Assembly (NCBI GenBank): GCA_016271365.2
Contig: CM057452.1
Span: forward strand, 830,024,001 to 830,088,000
Source of the DNA: Neoceratodus forsteri
Taxonomy: Eukaryota > Chordata > Ceratodontiformes > Ceratodontidae
Reading direction: 5' to 3'
Length of the DNA stretch: 64,000 nt
Position 1 is the first letter of the stretch; every line of letters starts with the position of its first letter. The notes under the pieces are model-generated. The model made no database searches. It saw only the letters and a list, made by a program, of their open reading frames with translations, and had not been told where the DNA came from. The position numbers and the translations under genes were made by a program. Positions 1-11,559 of this stretch are shown in pieces.

Positions 1-485
1 TCAAGTTTGGACTCCACCACCTTGCACAGTATTCCAGGTGTCATCACACCAGTGACCTGAGCAATGTGAGAAACACCTCTCAACTTCTACTGCTTATCCC
101 CCTCTCTATGCAACCCGGCATCCTGTTTGCCTTGTCCACAGCTTTACTGCAATGTGCTGTTGTTTTTAGGCTCTCCAATATCATGACCCATAAGTCCTTT
201 TAATCCATGGCACTTTTCAGCACCACTCCTGCCACTTCATATTGCAATATTGGGTTCTTCCAGTGTGCATCACTTTACATTTTTAGCAATGAGTTACAAC
301 TGCCAGATTGCTGAGCAGCTCTCCAACCTGCCCAGAACCACTTTAAGTTCCCATATGTCTTGTTCCATGTCCATTGTGAAGATCTTTGTGTTATTGTCAA
401 AGAGGCAGATCTTGCCTCGGTTTGTTCCCAAGTGCTGTATTAGCAGTGAGAAGATGACATAAGTTTGCTCATTTACACTATACAT
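1..485 (-). mobile_element. CR1-like LINE fragment (RT 3' part and downstream)
   Basis: The minus-strand translation of about 294-485 contains GKICLFDNNTKIF followed by LGRLESCSAIWQL. This matches the CR1-type segment around the reverse transcriptase catalytic box (usually CLFADDTK) and the following WQL region. The two catalytic aspartates are replaced (FDNN), so the copy is dead. The remaining 1-290 reads as the downstream C-terminal part on the minus strand, heavily decayed. The fragment is truncated by the window edge, so the true 3' end is not visible. Confidence 0.55.
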
Positions 486-1099
486 CTCTATGCAGCAAGT
501 ATAAAGAACCCTAAAAATTCTAAATACACAAAGTGAAAGTGGTTAACAAGAAAAAAATCCTGCTCAGTCGCTGCTAAGAAGTTATCGAAACTAACTGAAG
601 GTACATGGGGGTATTTCATACCTTTCTCACTGTTTGTTTTGTCTGAAATTAACAGACAGCATGGGAGACAGATTGAAAGCATACTCAGCTTCACTGGTTG
701 TTTCCATGGTCTTATCCAAGACCCATTGTTTTCCATGGCACTATAGACGTAACGTCTGTAGCTGGGATTCTGAATTTCTGCTGAACTGTTAGGTCAAGTT
801 CTGCAGCAAGGTTTAATGTTCTGTGTTACATTCATAGATAAACTACAGAAAGTCAGGGTTACAGTTTGAGGGTACAGAGCAAGGATGGCCTGTGTGGGGA
901 ACCCCTAACTCTCACCACATAAATGTCAGTTACATAATTCCCCTCAAAGAGCAGCTGATGTTATCAGGAAAACATTTATAAAACAAAATGTAGATCAACT
1001 TCAGCTTACATTTCACATTAGTTCTGTATTTATCATTCCCATTATTTACTACTGAAATAATTTGCATGAAAACAGTATTGCATTTCTTTAAAAATTAAT
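486..1099. other. No recognisable feature
   Basis: AT-rich sequence in which I see no coding frame with family motifs, no inverted repeat and no tandem repeat. The small open frames here look like chance. Confidence 0.4.
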
Positions 1100-1175
1100 C
1101 TATTCGAATGTGCGCAGTAGGTGGGCCCAGTGGTCCTTATCTGCTATCAAATTATGTGTTTCTATTTTTATTCCA
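1100..1175 (+). mobile_element. CR1 3'-end remnant
   Basis: The stretch GGGCCCAGTGGTCCTTATCTGC followed by a GTTTCTAT tract repeats the 3' end of the CR1 tail seen at 1645-1710 in this window. The 3' terminal TTTCTATG repeats are typical of CR1 elements. Only the last few dozen bases survive. Confidence 0.5.
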
Positions 1176-1379
1176 GTTTGTTGTTCTCCAAGTGTGCCCA
1201 TTGCACTGTGCTTGTTACATCACTGTTATTCCACCCTGAGTCAACAGATTCTGAAATCACAGCCAAATATTATGCAGGGAATGAGCTGCTCAGACTGATG
1301 CTCATTAAGGGGAAAGGATCTTGTTTCTATGCTGCAGTTAAATGTATTTACAATATTTATATCACTTTTTTGTAATCTC

Positions 1380-1712
1380 TTTCAAATGAGAAAGAGCACC
1401 CAGATCAGATGGCATTCAATGAAGCTGTTGGGGGGGGGGGTAATAGGGATTTAAGAAAGTGTTACTTCACTGAAACAGTGGTTGATGCTTCGAACAGAAA
1501 AACAGTGGAAGTGGTGGAGGCAAAACCAGTAGGGGATTTCAAGCATGTGTGGGGTTGACATAGGGGAATATAAGTAAATAGGCAGAGAGGACTGGTGAAG
1601 ACCTGTTAGGGACTGAGGAGGTGAACTAAGCAGGTACCATCTAGACAGACTGGCTGGGCTAAGTGGTCCTTATCTGCCAACAAATTCTGCGTTTCTATGT
1701 TTCTATAGCTTT
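1380..1712 (+). mobile_element. CR1-type 3' UTR and tail
   Basis: The sequence ends with TGGTCCTTATCTGCC and then GTTTCTATGTTTCTATAG, the short tandem 3' repeat of CR1 LINEs. The preceding 300 bp is purine-rich UTR without a coding frame. The reverse strand of the same tail type marks the 3' ends of the larger CR1 copies near 42338 and 54125. The element is strongly 5'-truncated. A run of G occurs at about 1430-1440. Confidence 0.6.
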
Positions 1713-1714
1713 GT

Positions 1715-1990
1715 ACTGTTTTTTATTTATTTATTGAAATGTTTCACCAGGGAGGCACACTGAGCAACAAGTCACTCATCTCCACATGCAACCTGGAGGG
1801 AAGGGGTACAATAGGAATGAGACATTAAACATTCAAGTTACAAGATAAACATTAACATACAGTTGTAAAGCAGGTATTACAAAAGTGTTACAACAGTGTT
1901 GCGCATAATAGGTAGAAAGAGTGGACAATAATAAGTCCTGGGTTAATAAGTAAACAAGTGCTTATGTGAAAGAAAAGGAGGAAGCAGAGG
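1715..1990 (-). mobile_element. LINE 3'-end fragment (same tail as the central loop LINE)
   Basis: The motif ATTTATTGAAA, TTTCACCAGGGA and then CACTGA.CAACAAGT.GCTCATCTCC recurs at 18605-18672 at the 3' end of the loop LINE and inverted at 24012-24068. This is therefore a 3' terminus of the same LINE family on the minus strand. The body beyond about 1990 is replaced by a minisatellite. Confidence 0.55.
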
Positions 1991-1999
1991 GAGGGGTTA

Positions 2000-2930
2000 G
2001 GTGGGGAAGGGGGAAGAGTCGTGTCCCTGGAGACCCCTTCAAGATGTGAGGAACCCTGCAAGAGGACTGGGGGGACCAGAGAGAAGGGGATAAGACAGTG
2101 TGCCAGAGAGACCCCCTTCAGGATGTGGGGAACCCTAAAAGGGGGCTGTGGGGCTAGATAGAAAGGGGGATAAGGCTGTAGGGATTTAAAGAGGGAGGAG
2201 AGAAGGAGGAGGTGTGACTTAAATGCTAGAAAGGGGAATAGGACCTAACCCAAGAGAGGACCCTTCAGGATGTGAGGTACCCTGCAAGGGGGTTGGGGAA
2301 GGTCAGTAGATAGGGATTAAGAAAGTGAAAGGAGCAGGAGTGAGTGAAAATGGAACCCTTGAGGAAAAGAGAATTCGCACCTTTGGAGGGGATGGGGTCT
2401 AATCAATAGTCCATCAGGATGCAATTGGACCCTGCTAGTAGTCATGGAAAGGCAAGATAGTGGCTAGATAGAATAGAAGATATATGCTAAGGCTCAGCTG
2501 GACTCCTTCAGGATGCTGAGAACCCTGCAAAGGGACTCTGATGACAAGGGAGAAAGGAAGATGGGGAAGGGGAAGGATTGGAGCCAAGACTAGGTGCAGT
2601 AGGACCCCCTCGGGATGCTGAGAACCTTGCAAGAGGGACTGCGAAGACTAGGGAGAAATCTGGATGGAGGAGGGGAAGAAGAGGAGACAAGCCTAGGCCC
2701 AGTATGACCCCTTTGGGTGCTGAGAACCCTGAAAGGGGACTGCAAAGGCTAGGGGCACAGGTAGATGGGGGAGGGGAAAGGAGAGGAGACAAGCCTAGAT
2801 GCAGTAGGACCCCTACAGGATGCTAAGAACCCTGCAAGAGGACTGCAAGTCAAGGGAGATGGGAGGGATGGTGGGGGAAGGGAGTAGATGAGAGATACAA
2901 GCCCCTTGGGGGCGGTAGGAGAGGGACCCA
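2000..2930. repeat. Minisatellite, about 75-105 bp period
   Basis: The core CTTCAGGATG(C/T)(G/T)(G)AGAACCCTGCAA recurs near 2034, 2111, 2262, 2502, 2604, 2706 and 2809. The last four copies are spaced about 102 bp and the earlier ones are irregular. Each core is followed by a purine-rich tract containing GGGGA or AGGAGA. The open frames across this tract follow the repeat and are not genes. Confidence 0.75.
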
Positions 2931-3740
2931 TGGAGAGCATCTGGTAGACAGGTAATGCTTCACTTCTGGAAACCATTGTCTTTGACTCAATGGTGATTCT
3001 GACTTCCAAGAATAAAACATTACTTGTATCATTATTATTGTTAAATTATAAAGGTGGTTACCTTTTGTTGTACATGTATTTCCATCCTAACTACAGAGCT
3101 GTAGTAACAGTTCAAAGGTCATAGAATGCTGTTCTAGCCTTCTGTGGTACAACAGCTTTTTTAATTACAGTAAAGTGGAAACTCATAACATCTGCCATTT
3201 TAATTTTCATTTCAATACACACACACACAGAGAACCCAGACCTTCCCCTAACACAAAATGTTCTGTTGTTTTATCATAAAAAAAACAAAAATCTACCCCT
3301 TACTTAAATGGGTTTTTAGCAGCTTGGTGAGGGTGGGTTTCAGCTCTGTTTTGTTTTGTTTTGTTTTTTTAATAAAAAATTAAACTGAAATGTTTTGAAT
3401 TTTATGCTTCAAACCGTATACTAAAAAAATAACACCTCGGCAACCATGCACATCTCAGCTTTGTCTCCATCTCAGGGTTTTGATAACATTAGAGACCTTG
3501 TCTCGAGCTTTGCTGTTGAGATGCCTATGATGTCATCAGAACTCAATGGGAGAAAAAGCCTTATTGTGCAAGGCTGACCATGCATTATTCCTATATTGTT
3601 AACTTTGCCAAAAACCTTCATGAAGCAATGCAGAGTGCCTTCACCACTGAAGGGTTACCTCAATTCCCCCACAGGACCCACGTTTAAACTTTTATTCAAC
3701 TAAATGTGTGTATACCTGTTTGAAAAAATAAAAACAAAGT
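2931..3740. other. AT-rich stretch without recognisable genes
   Basis: It contains a short (CA)n tract near 3218-3230 and a TTTTG/TTTGT run near 3345-3368. I see no coding motif and no long inverted repeat. Confidence 0.4.
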
Positions 3741-4080
3741 TACCCCTCTCCCCTACCATTTTAGCACCCCATCTCCCACCACACTCTCCCTCAGTGTCTC
3801 AATGCTGAAAAATATTTTGTGTCTCATCCCCAATCCACTTAGTACCCTAATTTCAACCCTTCTGCCCCCACAGACCCAGTATAATAAATATTTACTTCTT
3901 TTGCCCCAACCCACTTGGAACCCCAGCTTACAATTTCCTCCTCCATGGTCCCAGAAATGAAAAAAAGACCCCCTCCTCTTCAACCTATGTAGTACCCTAC
4001 CCCCACCCTCCAGTGGGTGTACTGATTTAGAAAAAAAATGAGAAATAGTCTGAGTAGACAGCAATTGGTGCAGTCCCACT
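3741..4080. repeat. C-rich minisatellite shared, inverted, with 50745-50880
   Basis: Degenerate units of about 80 bp contain CCCAACCCACTT or CCCAATCCACTT, GTACCCTA and a tract reading AAATATTTA. On the reverse strand the segment near 3880-3920 reads TAAATATTTATTATACTGGG, which is also found directly at about 50751-50770. The two arrays lie just outside the 5' and 3' limits of the interrupted L1. Confidence 0.5.
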
Positions 4081-4089
4081 ATCTTGGTC

Positions 4090-4304
4090 AGTAACCATCT
4101 AAATGAAACTACAAACCCATATTTCTTTTAGCACACACACCAAAATATTAGCCAAAGCTTTAGCAACAAAACTTATACCTGTAATGCAGGAACTAAGGGG
4201 GGGGGCCAGAACAAATTGGTTTCCTGAAAAAAAGGCATGCAGCTAATAATGAGAGACAATTATAAAATGGGTATCCAAAATAAAGAAGTCTCATTGGTCA
4301 AAAC
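4090..4304 (+). mobile_element. L1-type LINE, RT fragment (piece 1)
   Basis: The plus-strand translation contains KILAKALATKLIPVMQELR and then a decayed QNKLVS and MRDNY. This is the fingers region of the L1 ORF2 reverse transcriptase, where the family usually reads KILAKALATRL and later a glycine-phenylalanine target motif. One in-frame stop is present. The L1 is 5'-truncated here and is the oldest host element in the window. Its remaining pieces lie at 5549-6606, 39465-40172 and 49960-50490. Confidence 0.75.
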
Positions 4305-5048
4305 ATATCATGTGACTGTGCATTATATCTCATTAAATGCACAGTCATCCCGGTCCTAAATCACATTACACAATGAGAAAATCAGTCCTCCTACAACCAG
4401 ATCTTCCATCAGTCCCCCTGCAACTAGAACTGATCTTCCATCACAAACATGGCTGCTACCTTTACACTGCAAAAACCTTCAACTGGTCCCTAAAAATAAA
4501 ACTACCTTAAATAAAAAAATAAAACAAATTAATTAAATGTTGTTTTTCTGATCATCACACTCTCCTTACACACAAAAAGAAATTAGAAACATTAAGTATT
4601 GTTTATAGTTTTCATTACAACTGTTTATTTGCTGCTAATGAAAAATCCACCTTCTATCTTTACCTGCTCATCAGGGAAATGTCTTCTGCTTGCCCTGACA
4701 GTGAGATAATTGAGTAGCTGGCTCTAGAATAGGCCTTTGCTGTGTGTATCTTAGGAGAGGAACATTCTACCAGTGGAACTGAGCAGAATTTTGAATCCAT
4801 GTACTCTATGGTAAAAATTCCATGATAAACATTCCATATCTTGAATGTGAGGAAAAATAGAGAAAAAAAAGCAGGAAGAAGAAAGTAGGCAATAATACTT
4901 CACAAACAAAGATAAAAGGTAGGAAACATACCATTACATAGGCAGAGACAGACCCAATTTTCCCAAATAAATTCCTGAAGTATATAAAAGCATGTACATC
5001 AGAATCATATATGGGTGTTTTCAGGTGAAATCTATCGCCTCCCACCAA

Positions 5049-5062
5049 ACACACACACACAC

Positions 5063-5090
<28 letters not shown>
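5049..5090. repeat. (CA)n(CT)n microsatellite
   Basis: An uninterrupted CA run is followed by about fourteen CT units. Open frames across it are spurious. Confidence 0.9.
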
Positions 5091-5093
<3 letters not shown>

Positions 5094-5365
5094 ATTTCCC
5101 ATTCAAGAAAAAAAAATCATGCAACAGTACATGGAGGCATGGGAGGGTGTTCCCACATCACTACTGGCAACAAAATAAAACAAGTAGTACTGATGCCAGC
5201 AAAGGACAAGCTTTATCCAGCAGTAACAGAATGACGTCATTTGCAGTGGGCAAATAGACTATTTTAACATAAATGCACAAAAGTAAATCTATTGTTTCTA
5301 CATAAAAACATGCCTTTCCCACCTGTAAAAAGTTGTTTTTTTTAAAGTAGCCCATTTTATGAGGG

Positions 5366-5510
5366 CAATAAGACACTCCGAGGGTGTGCATGGAACAGAT
5401 TTGACCACACTTCCAGGAGCTAAAGGCACTCGGCCTTTGGTCTCATGCCTCACTATGACCCTGGTGGTGCGGTAAAATCTGTTCCATGCACACCCCATTG
5501 TGTCTTATTG
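5366..5510. repeat. Long hairpin / small MITE-like palindrome
   Basis: CAATAAGACAC at 5366-5376 pairs with GTGTCTTATTG at 5500-5510. GGTGTGCATGGAACAGATTT (about 5382-5402) pairs with its reverse complement at about 5475-5494. The loop is about 70 bp. The stem is long and nearly perfect, as in a short foldback MITE, but I could not identify a clean target duplication. Confidence 0.6.
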
Positions 5511-5548
5511 CTTACATATTTCATGAACTGGAATTTGCTGGAAAGACT

Positions 5549-6606
5549 AAAACCCAGAAGCCATACTGGCCATAGATGCTGAAAAAGCTTCTGGTATGGT
5601 TGATAGGCGATACTTATTTAGATCCATGAAACAATATAGATTCCCACCAATTATATGGAATGGGTCAAACATTTACAGTATATGATAGTCCTAAGAGGGC
5701 AGTGTGCACTAATGGTTTAATGTCATAATTTTAGACTAAATAGACAAACTTATCAAGGGTGTCTGCTCTCTACATTACTATTTAATCTAGCAGTCGTCAA
5801 GGAATTTGGGTGTTAAATTAGGTAATAATACATATAAACGTTCTTTATCTGCTGATGACATATTATTAACATTAACCAACCCAGAAAACTCTTCAAAACC
5901 TGTTTTATATCATAGAACCATTTAGTAATCTTTTGGGATATAAATTACACCTGGGGAAAACACAATATTTATCTTTCAGTGAATGAATTCCACAGAGTAA
6001 TAGTATAGAATCTGGAATTATTTGGGCTCAGGAATGCATAGAACACCTAGGTATAAAGTTATGTAGAACAATAAGAAACAATAACACTAAACTTAAATGA
6101 ATTCAAGAACACACTTGAGAAAGAAAAATGGTTCCTAAGGTAGACTGAAGTCTACAAAAATGATTATATTACCAACAGCATTACATGTTTTCCCTGTGTC
6201 TCCTAGCGTTATAGTTAAAACATGGCTTATAGGCATTCGGAACAAGATAAAGTTTATTGTGGACTCATAAGAAAACCAGGCAATCATGCTACAAGCTGGC
6301 AAGTACCAAAGAGCAAGCAGGACTAAAGGCACCAGATTTGTTACTGTATTTCATGGCCACCAGAGTTCAACAAATAGCTTATTGGAACAATGATGTTAAC
6401 AGTAAAACATGTATCACTGAATAGTTAGCAGTAGAACGTGATTGTATGTATACCTTAAATCTAAATTTTGGAGCACTGTGGTTTGTAAAACCCAATTTAA
6501 AATATCAAAAATGGTATTATTGCAGAATCCATAAGAATTCCTACACAAGTAGTTACCTGTTCAAAACAGAACTTAAAAGGCCTATATATCAGCTCCTATG
6601 GGGTAA
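5549..6606 (+). mobile_element. L1-type LINE, RT core and C-terminal part (piece 2)
   Basis: The translation contains NPEAILAIDAEKASG (family AxLxxDAEKAFDRV) followed by YRFPPIIWNG. A decayed frame then gives SALLFNL and LSADDILLTLTNP, the catalytic YADD region (here SADD). After further decay, a frame open from about 6427 ends in RPIYQLLWG exactly at the insertion point of the giant inverted-repeat element and continues as NPNIAIS at 39465. The L1 is inactive because of several stops and frameshifts. Confidence 0.85.
6601..6606 (+). repeat. Target-site duplication GGGTAA (left)
   Basis: GGGTAA directly abuts the left terminus TATGGCAAGCC and is repeated directly after the right terminus at 39459-39464. 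Both copies lie in L1 coding sequence, and one copy is enough to restore L1 continuity. Confidence 0.85.
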
Positions 6607-6659
6607 TATGGCAAGCCGTTAGGGACATAATTCAGAATCTCTGGCTGTATAGTAAAACA

Positions 6660-7570
6660 CACACTATATGGTGAAATACATACATCATATAGAGAAATAT
6701 ATACATTATATAGTGAAATACATACACAATGTAGTGAACCACATACAGTATCTACTGAAATATATACATCGTATAGTGAAATACATATACTGTATACTGA
6801 AATACATATATTATATAGTGAAACACATACACTATATAGTGAAATGCTTACATTGCATAGTGAAATACATACGCTATCTACTGAAATCCACATACTGAGT
6901 ACTGAAAATCCACATACACTATATACTGAAACAAATGTACTATGTACTGAAACATATACACTACCTATTGAGATACATACACTGCAGACTGAAACATCCA
7001 CATAAACTATCTACTGAAACAAATACTCTATACATTGTAACACATACACTATATATTGAGAAAAAACTGCATACACTATATACTGAAACAAATACACTAT
7101 ATATTAAAATGCATACACTACACACTGAAAAAGCATATACACTATATATTGAAACAAATACACTATATATTGAAACATCTACACTTTATATTGAAATACA
7201 TACACTATCTATTGAAATAAATACACTATGCACTGAAAAATCTGCATACACTATATATTGAAACAAATACACTGTATATTGAAATACATACACTATCTAT
7301 TGAAATGCATATACTATACACTGAAAAAAGCACATACACTATATACTGAAACAAATACACTATATATTGAAACATCTTCACTTTATATTGAAATACATAC
7401 ACTATCTGTTAAAATAAATACACTATGCACTGAAAAATCTGCATACACTATGTACTGAAACAAATACACTACACGTTGAAACACATACACTATCTATTGA
7501 AACACATACACTGTAGACTGAAAAATTCACATGCTCTATATACTGAAACAAATAAACTATATACTGAAAC
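6660..7570 (+). repeat. 21-bp subterminal tandem repeats (left)
   Basis: About 43 degenerate units of the form ACACTATATACTGAAACAAAT run from just inside the terminus. The period is near 21 bp and therefore divisible by three, which produces long repetitive open frames on both strands (for example a TLYTETN heptad) that are not genes. Subterminal repeats of this kind often bind the transposase in other transposons; that role here is inference. Confidence 0.85.
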
Positions 7571-8249
7571 TGATTATGTTCTGAAACTACCCATCCCTCT
7601 GCCCCTCCCCCATAAATGTCCTAGAGTTGAACACATTGCCTGCTGCATTCTGTTAGCTGCTAGCTTGATGAGAGGATGTCTGAAACTGCAGAGCTGAGGT
7701 AAACAAAACAGGGCTATCTCTTATTCTACTTCTTCATGGGGGTTTTCCTTTTGTTTTGCTTGCACACCTTTAGTCAAATTTCAGATCATTGTGATGTAGC
7801 AAGAAACTTTTAAAACTAATTTCAATGCTGTAGTTTATTCTTTTAAATAAGTGCTGCCTTCATTTACTGTCAGACAACACATTTGTATAGGAAGCTAATA
7901 CAGGATATTCCTAACATACCTGCATGCATAGGGAGCTGCATGCACTTTTCCAAGTTAAAGTGTTGATTTGTTTTATGTGTAATTAATTACTGTGTAAGTC
8001 CAGCAACTTATCTAAGTTGAATGCTTGGGAAGCACTTCAGGAGGTGTGAAAGTGTAAGCCAAAATCATTGCTAGTTTGTACTCTATGGACTATGTTTTAA
8101 GTTTTTATTTTAAAATAGATATTTTTGCTGCAATCCCTCAGTATTCAATTTTCATCAGGAGTTTAGCTGGCATATGCATATAATTTGCATTGTTTTACTA
8201 AATAACTTTACTGTGAATCCTCACTGGAGGCATGCAGTCTGTTTTGGGG
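7571..8249. other. Arm-specific unique sequence (left)
   Basis: This stretch has no recognised family and no coding motif. It is mirrored at about 34545-35225, so it belongs to the body of the inverted-repeat element or to an unidentified passenger. Confidence 0.5.
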
Positions 8250-8865
8250 TTTGAGCTTCTCAAACTGTGTTGTATTTCTTTTTTTTTTTCCCATAGAGAT
8301 TTTTATCTCCTTAGTCACCCTGTTACCCCTTTGCCCACTGACATCTCCAGCCCATCACTTACCATCCACAGGACATATTTGCTCTGAGATCCCCCCACTC
8401 ACATCCCCCGTGTTGGGGCCAGGAGGGGGAGGGCCATTGACAAGGAGACACATATATGAGCAGAGCTTGTTTAGCAGTGCAAAATCTGTGGCAGGTTGTT
8501 GGATCATTTTGCCATTAGGGGGTTTCTACCTTTGGTTTCATCCCCTGGGCAGCAAGCCTGGGATGATGCAATTGCATATAAAGACACATGCTTGCTTTGT
8601 GCCTGCCTGAGCCCTCCCCCTTATGCAACTCCACTGCCCTGCCAGCCCTCCTCAGCTAGGTGGATGTTGAAGAGTGAGGTGGTCAGACTTCCCCTCACTG
8701 AGAGGAGAACATTCCCTGAGATGCTCAATCGTATCTCCTCCCCCCCCAGCTAACCCCTGTGCAACTCAGGTCCACCCCCAAAACTGGGCCACTGGCATGG
8801 GAGGCAGTGCAATCACCACCAAGCTGCTAGGTCAGCCACCAGACTGTGTTTTTATAAGTAAATAA
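8250..8865 (-). mobile_element. tRNA-headed SINE (left-arm copy)
   Basis: On the minus strand the head reads GGCCTAGCAGCTTGGTGGTG...CCCATGCCAGTGG, a degenerate tRNA-like region. It is followed by a body with GATTGAGCATC near its middle and an A-rich 3' end. The same arrangement occurs at 33955-34545, 41345-41850 and 44725-45195, so this is a dispersed family. Its length of roughly 0.5-0.6 kb is long for a simple tRNA SINE. Confidence 0.5.
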
Positions 8866-9239
8866 AGACAGCATATACGTAAAAGAAGAAAACAAACTGT
8901 ATTTTAACTAGTCTGTTATAAACATTTTAAGTCACATCACAATGTTTTGATTTTGCAAGCAAAATACAATAAAACAATACATAAAGAGATAGATAAGATA
9001 AACCTTTTATGTTTATCTTCTGCATTTTAGGAGGCATCGGCCAGGATTTTTAGTCAATTAGGGCCCCATTTTCAGAAGGTTAGAGTGCAGAGCTAAACAT
9101 TACACTGTGGGAACAGCATGGTTGGATCGGTGTCGTATTCAGCATCACTTGATGCTACCCTGATCATGTGCATGTGCATATATACTACTACGGCCATGTA
9201 AATGAGTAATCCTCTCCTGAATACAGAGCACAGTGCTGT
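8866..9239. other. Arm unique sequence
   Basis: AT-rich sequence with no recognisable motif, mirrored at about 33545-33955. Confidence 0.4.
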
Positions 9240-9620
9240 ATAAAAGGTTTCCTTAGTGACCATAAGTACCTCCCTCTACATTTTATACTCAGCCTCTAGG
9301 CTTCTAGTACCTAGATGCTTGATTTTGCACTTTATGGCTTTGAACCCGAACTGCCATGTCCCATAACACTCCTTAAGTTTTCTAATGTCCCCACTCATTC
9401 TCTCCATCTGCACCTATCAGCGCTATTACAGATTGTGGTGTCAGCTGCAAAAAGGCATATCTCCCCTTCCAGTTCTTCTGTTATGCCACTTATAAAGACA
9501 CTGAAGAGGATGTGTCCCATTACTGAACCCTCCGGCACCCTACTGGTCACTCTCTCCTCACTGGAGGGAGTGCCATTTACCACCACCTTCTGTGGCTGTG
9601 CGCTATCTCAGGTGCAGCAC
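9240..9620 (-). mobile_element. CR1 RT fragment (left arm)
   Basis: The minus-strand frame reads MVVNGTPSSE, VPEGSVMGHILFSVFISGI and CLFAADTT. These are the CR1 reverse transcriptase segments VVNG, GVPQGSVLGPxLFxIFI and the catalytic CLFADDT, with the second aspartate lost or shifted (AADT). The mirror copy is at 33190-33545. Confidence 0.75.
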
Positions 9621-9995
9621 TTAGGAGTGCACAACACTAATCTGAAAATGGGGGCCCACATACCACTGTAACTGGACTAGCACTGCATTGTGATAAGCAT
9701 GGTTGGTACTATTTTAAAAATCATTCTACTGTGTAGTGCTAACCTGTTAATGTGGCACTATTTTTTTTTTTTGCACAGGATTTCTAATTGCAACCAGGTG
9801 CTCATACAACTGGGGGTTACTCTAAAGCATATAAGGTGTACAGGTATATTAAATGCTTTCTTGAAGTGTTAACATACTGCGTGGTTAGTGCTAGTTAATG
9901 ATTCTGGGAATCGTGTTTTAACTGCACACACGGAGCCTGCCATCAACCCCCCCACACACATACACACACAGTCAGTTCTGGACACAATAAAAAAA
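9621..9995. other. Arm unique sequence with CA-rich tract
   Basis: Non-coding. A CA-rich run lies at about 9950-9972, just outside the hairpin-ended element. Mirrored at about 32823-33190. Confidence 0.4.
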
Positions 9996-10022
9996 CAAGC
10001 ATTTGTCAATGCTGAATGTTGA

Positions 10023-11500
10023 TTGCGTTGGTCCGTTGAGCTCGCTCACTGGCCCTCTGTCACTAGCTTGTTCTGTTTCTCCCGGTGCTGCAGGCTGCTG
10101 TTTTGTACTGAGCTCCTTCCTGCATTGGTACCCTTTTCTGTCCACAAAGAAATCTGCAGATGGCCTGACAGAGCTCCACTGAGATGGGTCACTCCCCCCT
10201 CTGACTCCCTCATTCTGTTTCTCCTTGCACTGCAGGCTGCACTTTTGTACTGGGCTCCTGCCTGTGTTGCCAGCTTTTCATGCCCACAAAGAAATGTGCA
10301 GCAGTCCCAACACAGCTCCATTCAGCTTGCTCTCATTCCCCATCTCTCACTCGCTCATTCCGTTTCTGTCAGCGCTGCAGGCTGCCCTTTTGTACTGGGC
10401 TCCTGCGTGTGTTGCCGGCTTTTCATGCCCACAAAGAAATGTGCAGCAGTCACGATAGAGCTCCATTGAGCTTGCTCACTCCCCCTCTCTCACTCTCTCA
10501 TTCTGGTTTTCCTGCCACTACAGGCTGCCCTTTTGTACTGGGCCCAGAGTACATTGCTGTCTTTTTCTGCCCACAAACAAATCTGCAGCAGTCCCAACAA
10601 GCTCCGTTGTGCTCACTCATTCCCTCCCTCTCCCTCACTCACTCGTTCTGTGTCTCCTGCTGCTGCAGGCTTCCTTTTTGTACTGGGCTCCTGCCTGCAT
10701 TGGCAGCTTGTTCTGGCCAGAAAGAAATCTGAAGCAGTCCCGACACAGCTCCATTGAGCTCGCTCACTCCCCCTCTCTCGCTCACTCATTCCGTTTCTCC
10801 CTGTGCTGCAAGTTGGCCTTTTGTACTGGGCCCCTGCCTGCGTTGCCACATTTTCTGCCCACAAAGAAATCCGCAGCAGTCACAATATAGCTCTGTTGAG
10901 CTCGCTCACTACCGCTCTGTCACTCACTCATTCTGTTTTTCTTGGTGCTGCAGGCTGCGCTTGTGTACGGGGCTCCTGGCTGCATTGGCACCTTTGTCTG
11001 TCCACAAAGAAATCCGCAGCTGTCCTGACAGAGCTCCGTTGAGGTCGCTCAGTCTCCCTCTGTCACGCGCTCATTCTGTTTGTCCTGGCGCTGCAAGCAG
11101 CCATTTTGTACGGTGCTCCTGCCTGCATTGGTTCCTTTTTCTGCCCACAAAGAAATCCACAGCAGTTCTGCTTGAGCTCTGTTGAGTTCACTCAGTCCCC
11201 CATCTCACTCACTCATACTGTTTCTCCTACCGCTGCAGGCTGGTCTTTTCTACTGGGCCCCTGCCTACTTTGACACCTTTTTCTACCCACAAAGAAATCT
11301 GCAGCAGGCCTGACAATGTTCCGGAGAGTTCACTCACTCACCCTCCCTCAAGCGCCCTCTCATTCTGTTTCTCCCAGTGCTGCAGGCTGCCCTTTTGTAC
11401 TGGCTCTTGCACTGGGGCCTTTTTCTGCCCATAAACAAATCCGCAGCAGTCTCAACAGAGCTCAGTTTAGCTCGGTCAACTCCCCCCTCACACTTGTTCG
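10023..11500 (-). repeat. 144-bp tandem array, about 10 units
   Basis: The phrase TTTTGTACTGGGCTCCTGCC recurs near 10104, 10243, 10390, 10534, 10678, 10820, 10964, 11106, 11250 and 11395, spaced 139-147 bp. Each unit also contains CCCACAAAGAAATC and CTCACTC runs. Because 144 is a multiple of three, frames stay open across several units (a 48-residue repeat). I regard these as by-products. Confidence 0.88.
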
Positions 11501-11559
11501 ATCTTAATCTGTCCCAAACACTGATTTCCCACAGTGACCGTGCTATTCTCCGGCAGGAG

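Larger units (their letters stand above)
4305..5548. mobile_element. Unclassified insertion in the L1
   Basis: L1 coding homology stops at about 4304 and resumes at about 5549. Both junctions carry AAAAC (4300-4304 and 5549-5553), which could be a 5-bp target duplication or chance. No terminal inverted repeats are evident. The interior includes a small hairpin TGACTGTGCATT/AATGCACAGTCA (4313-4324 with 4336-4347), a CA/CT microsatellite and a second, larger hairpin near its right end. No coding sequence is recognised. Confidence 0.4.

Noticed and set aside
2435..3009. Overlapping proline/leucine-rich frames
   Set aside because: They follow the 102-bp minisatellite on both strands.
6660..7570. 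CRISPR-like array
   Set aside because: Units are contiguous 21-bp degenerate repeats without spacers, in a eukaryotic transposon context.
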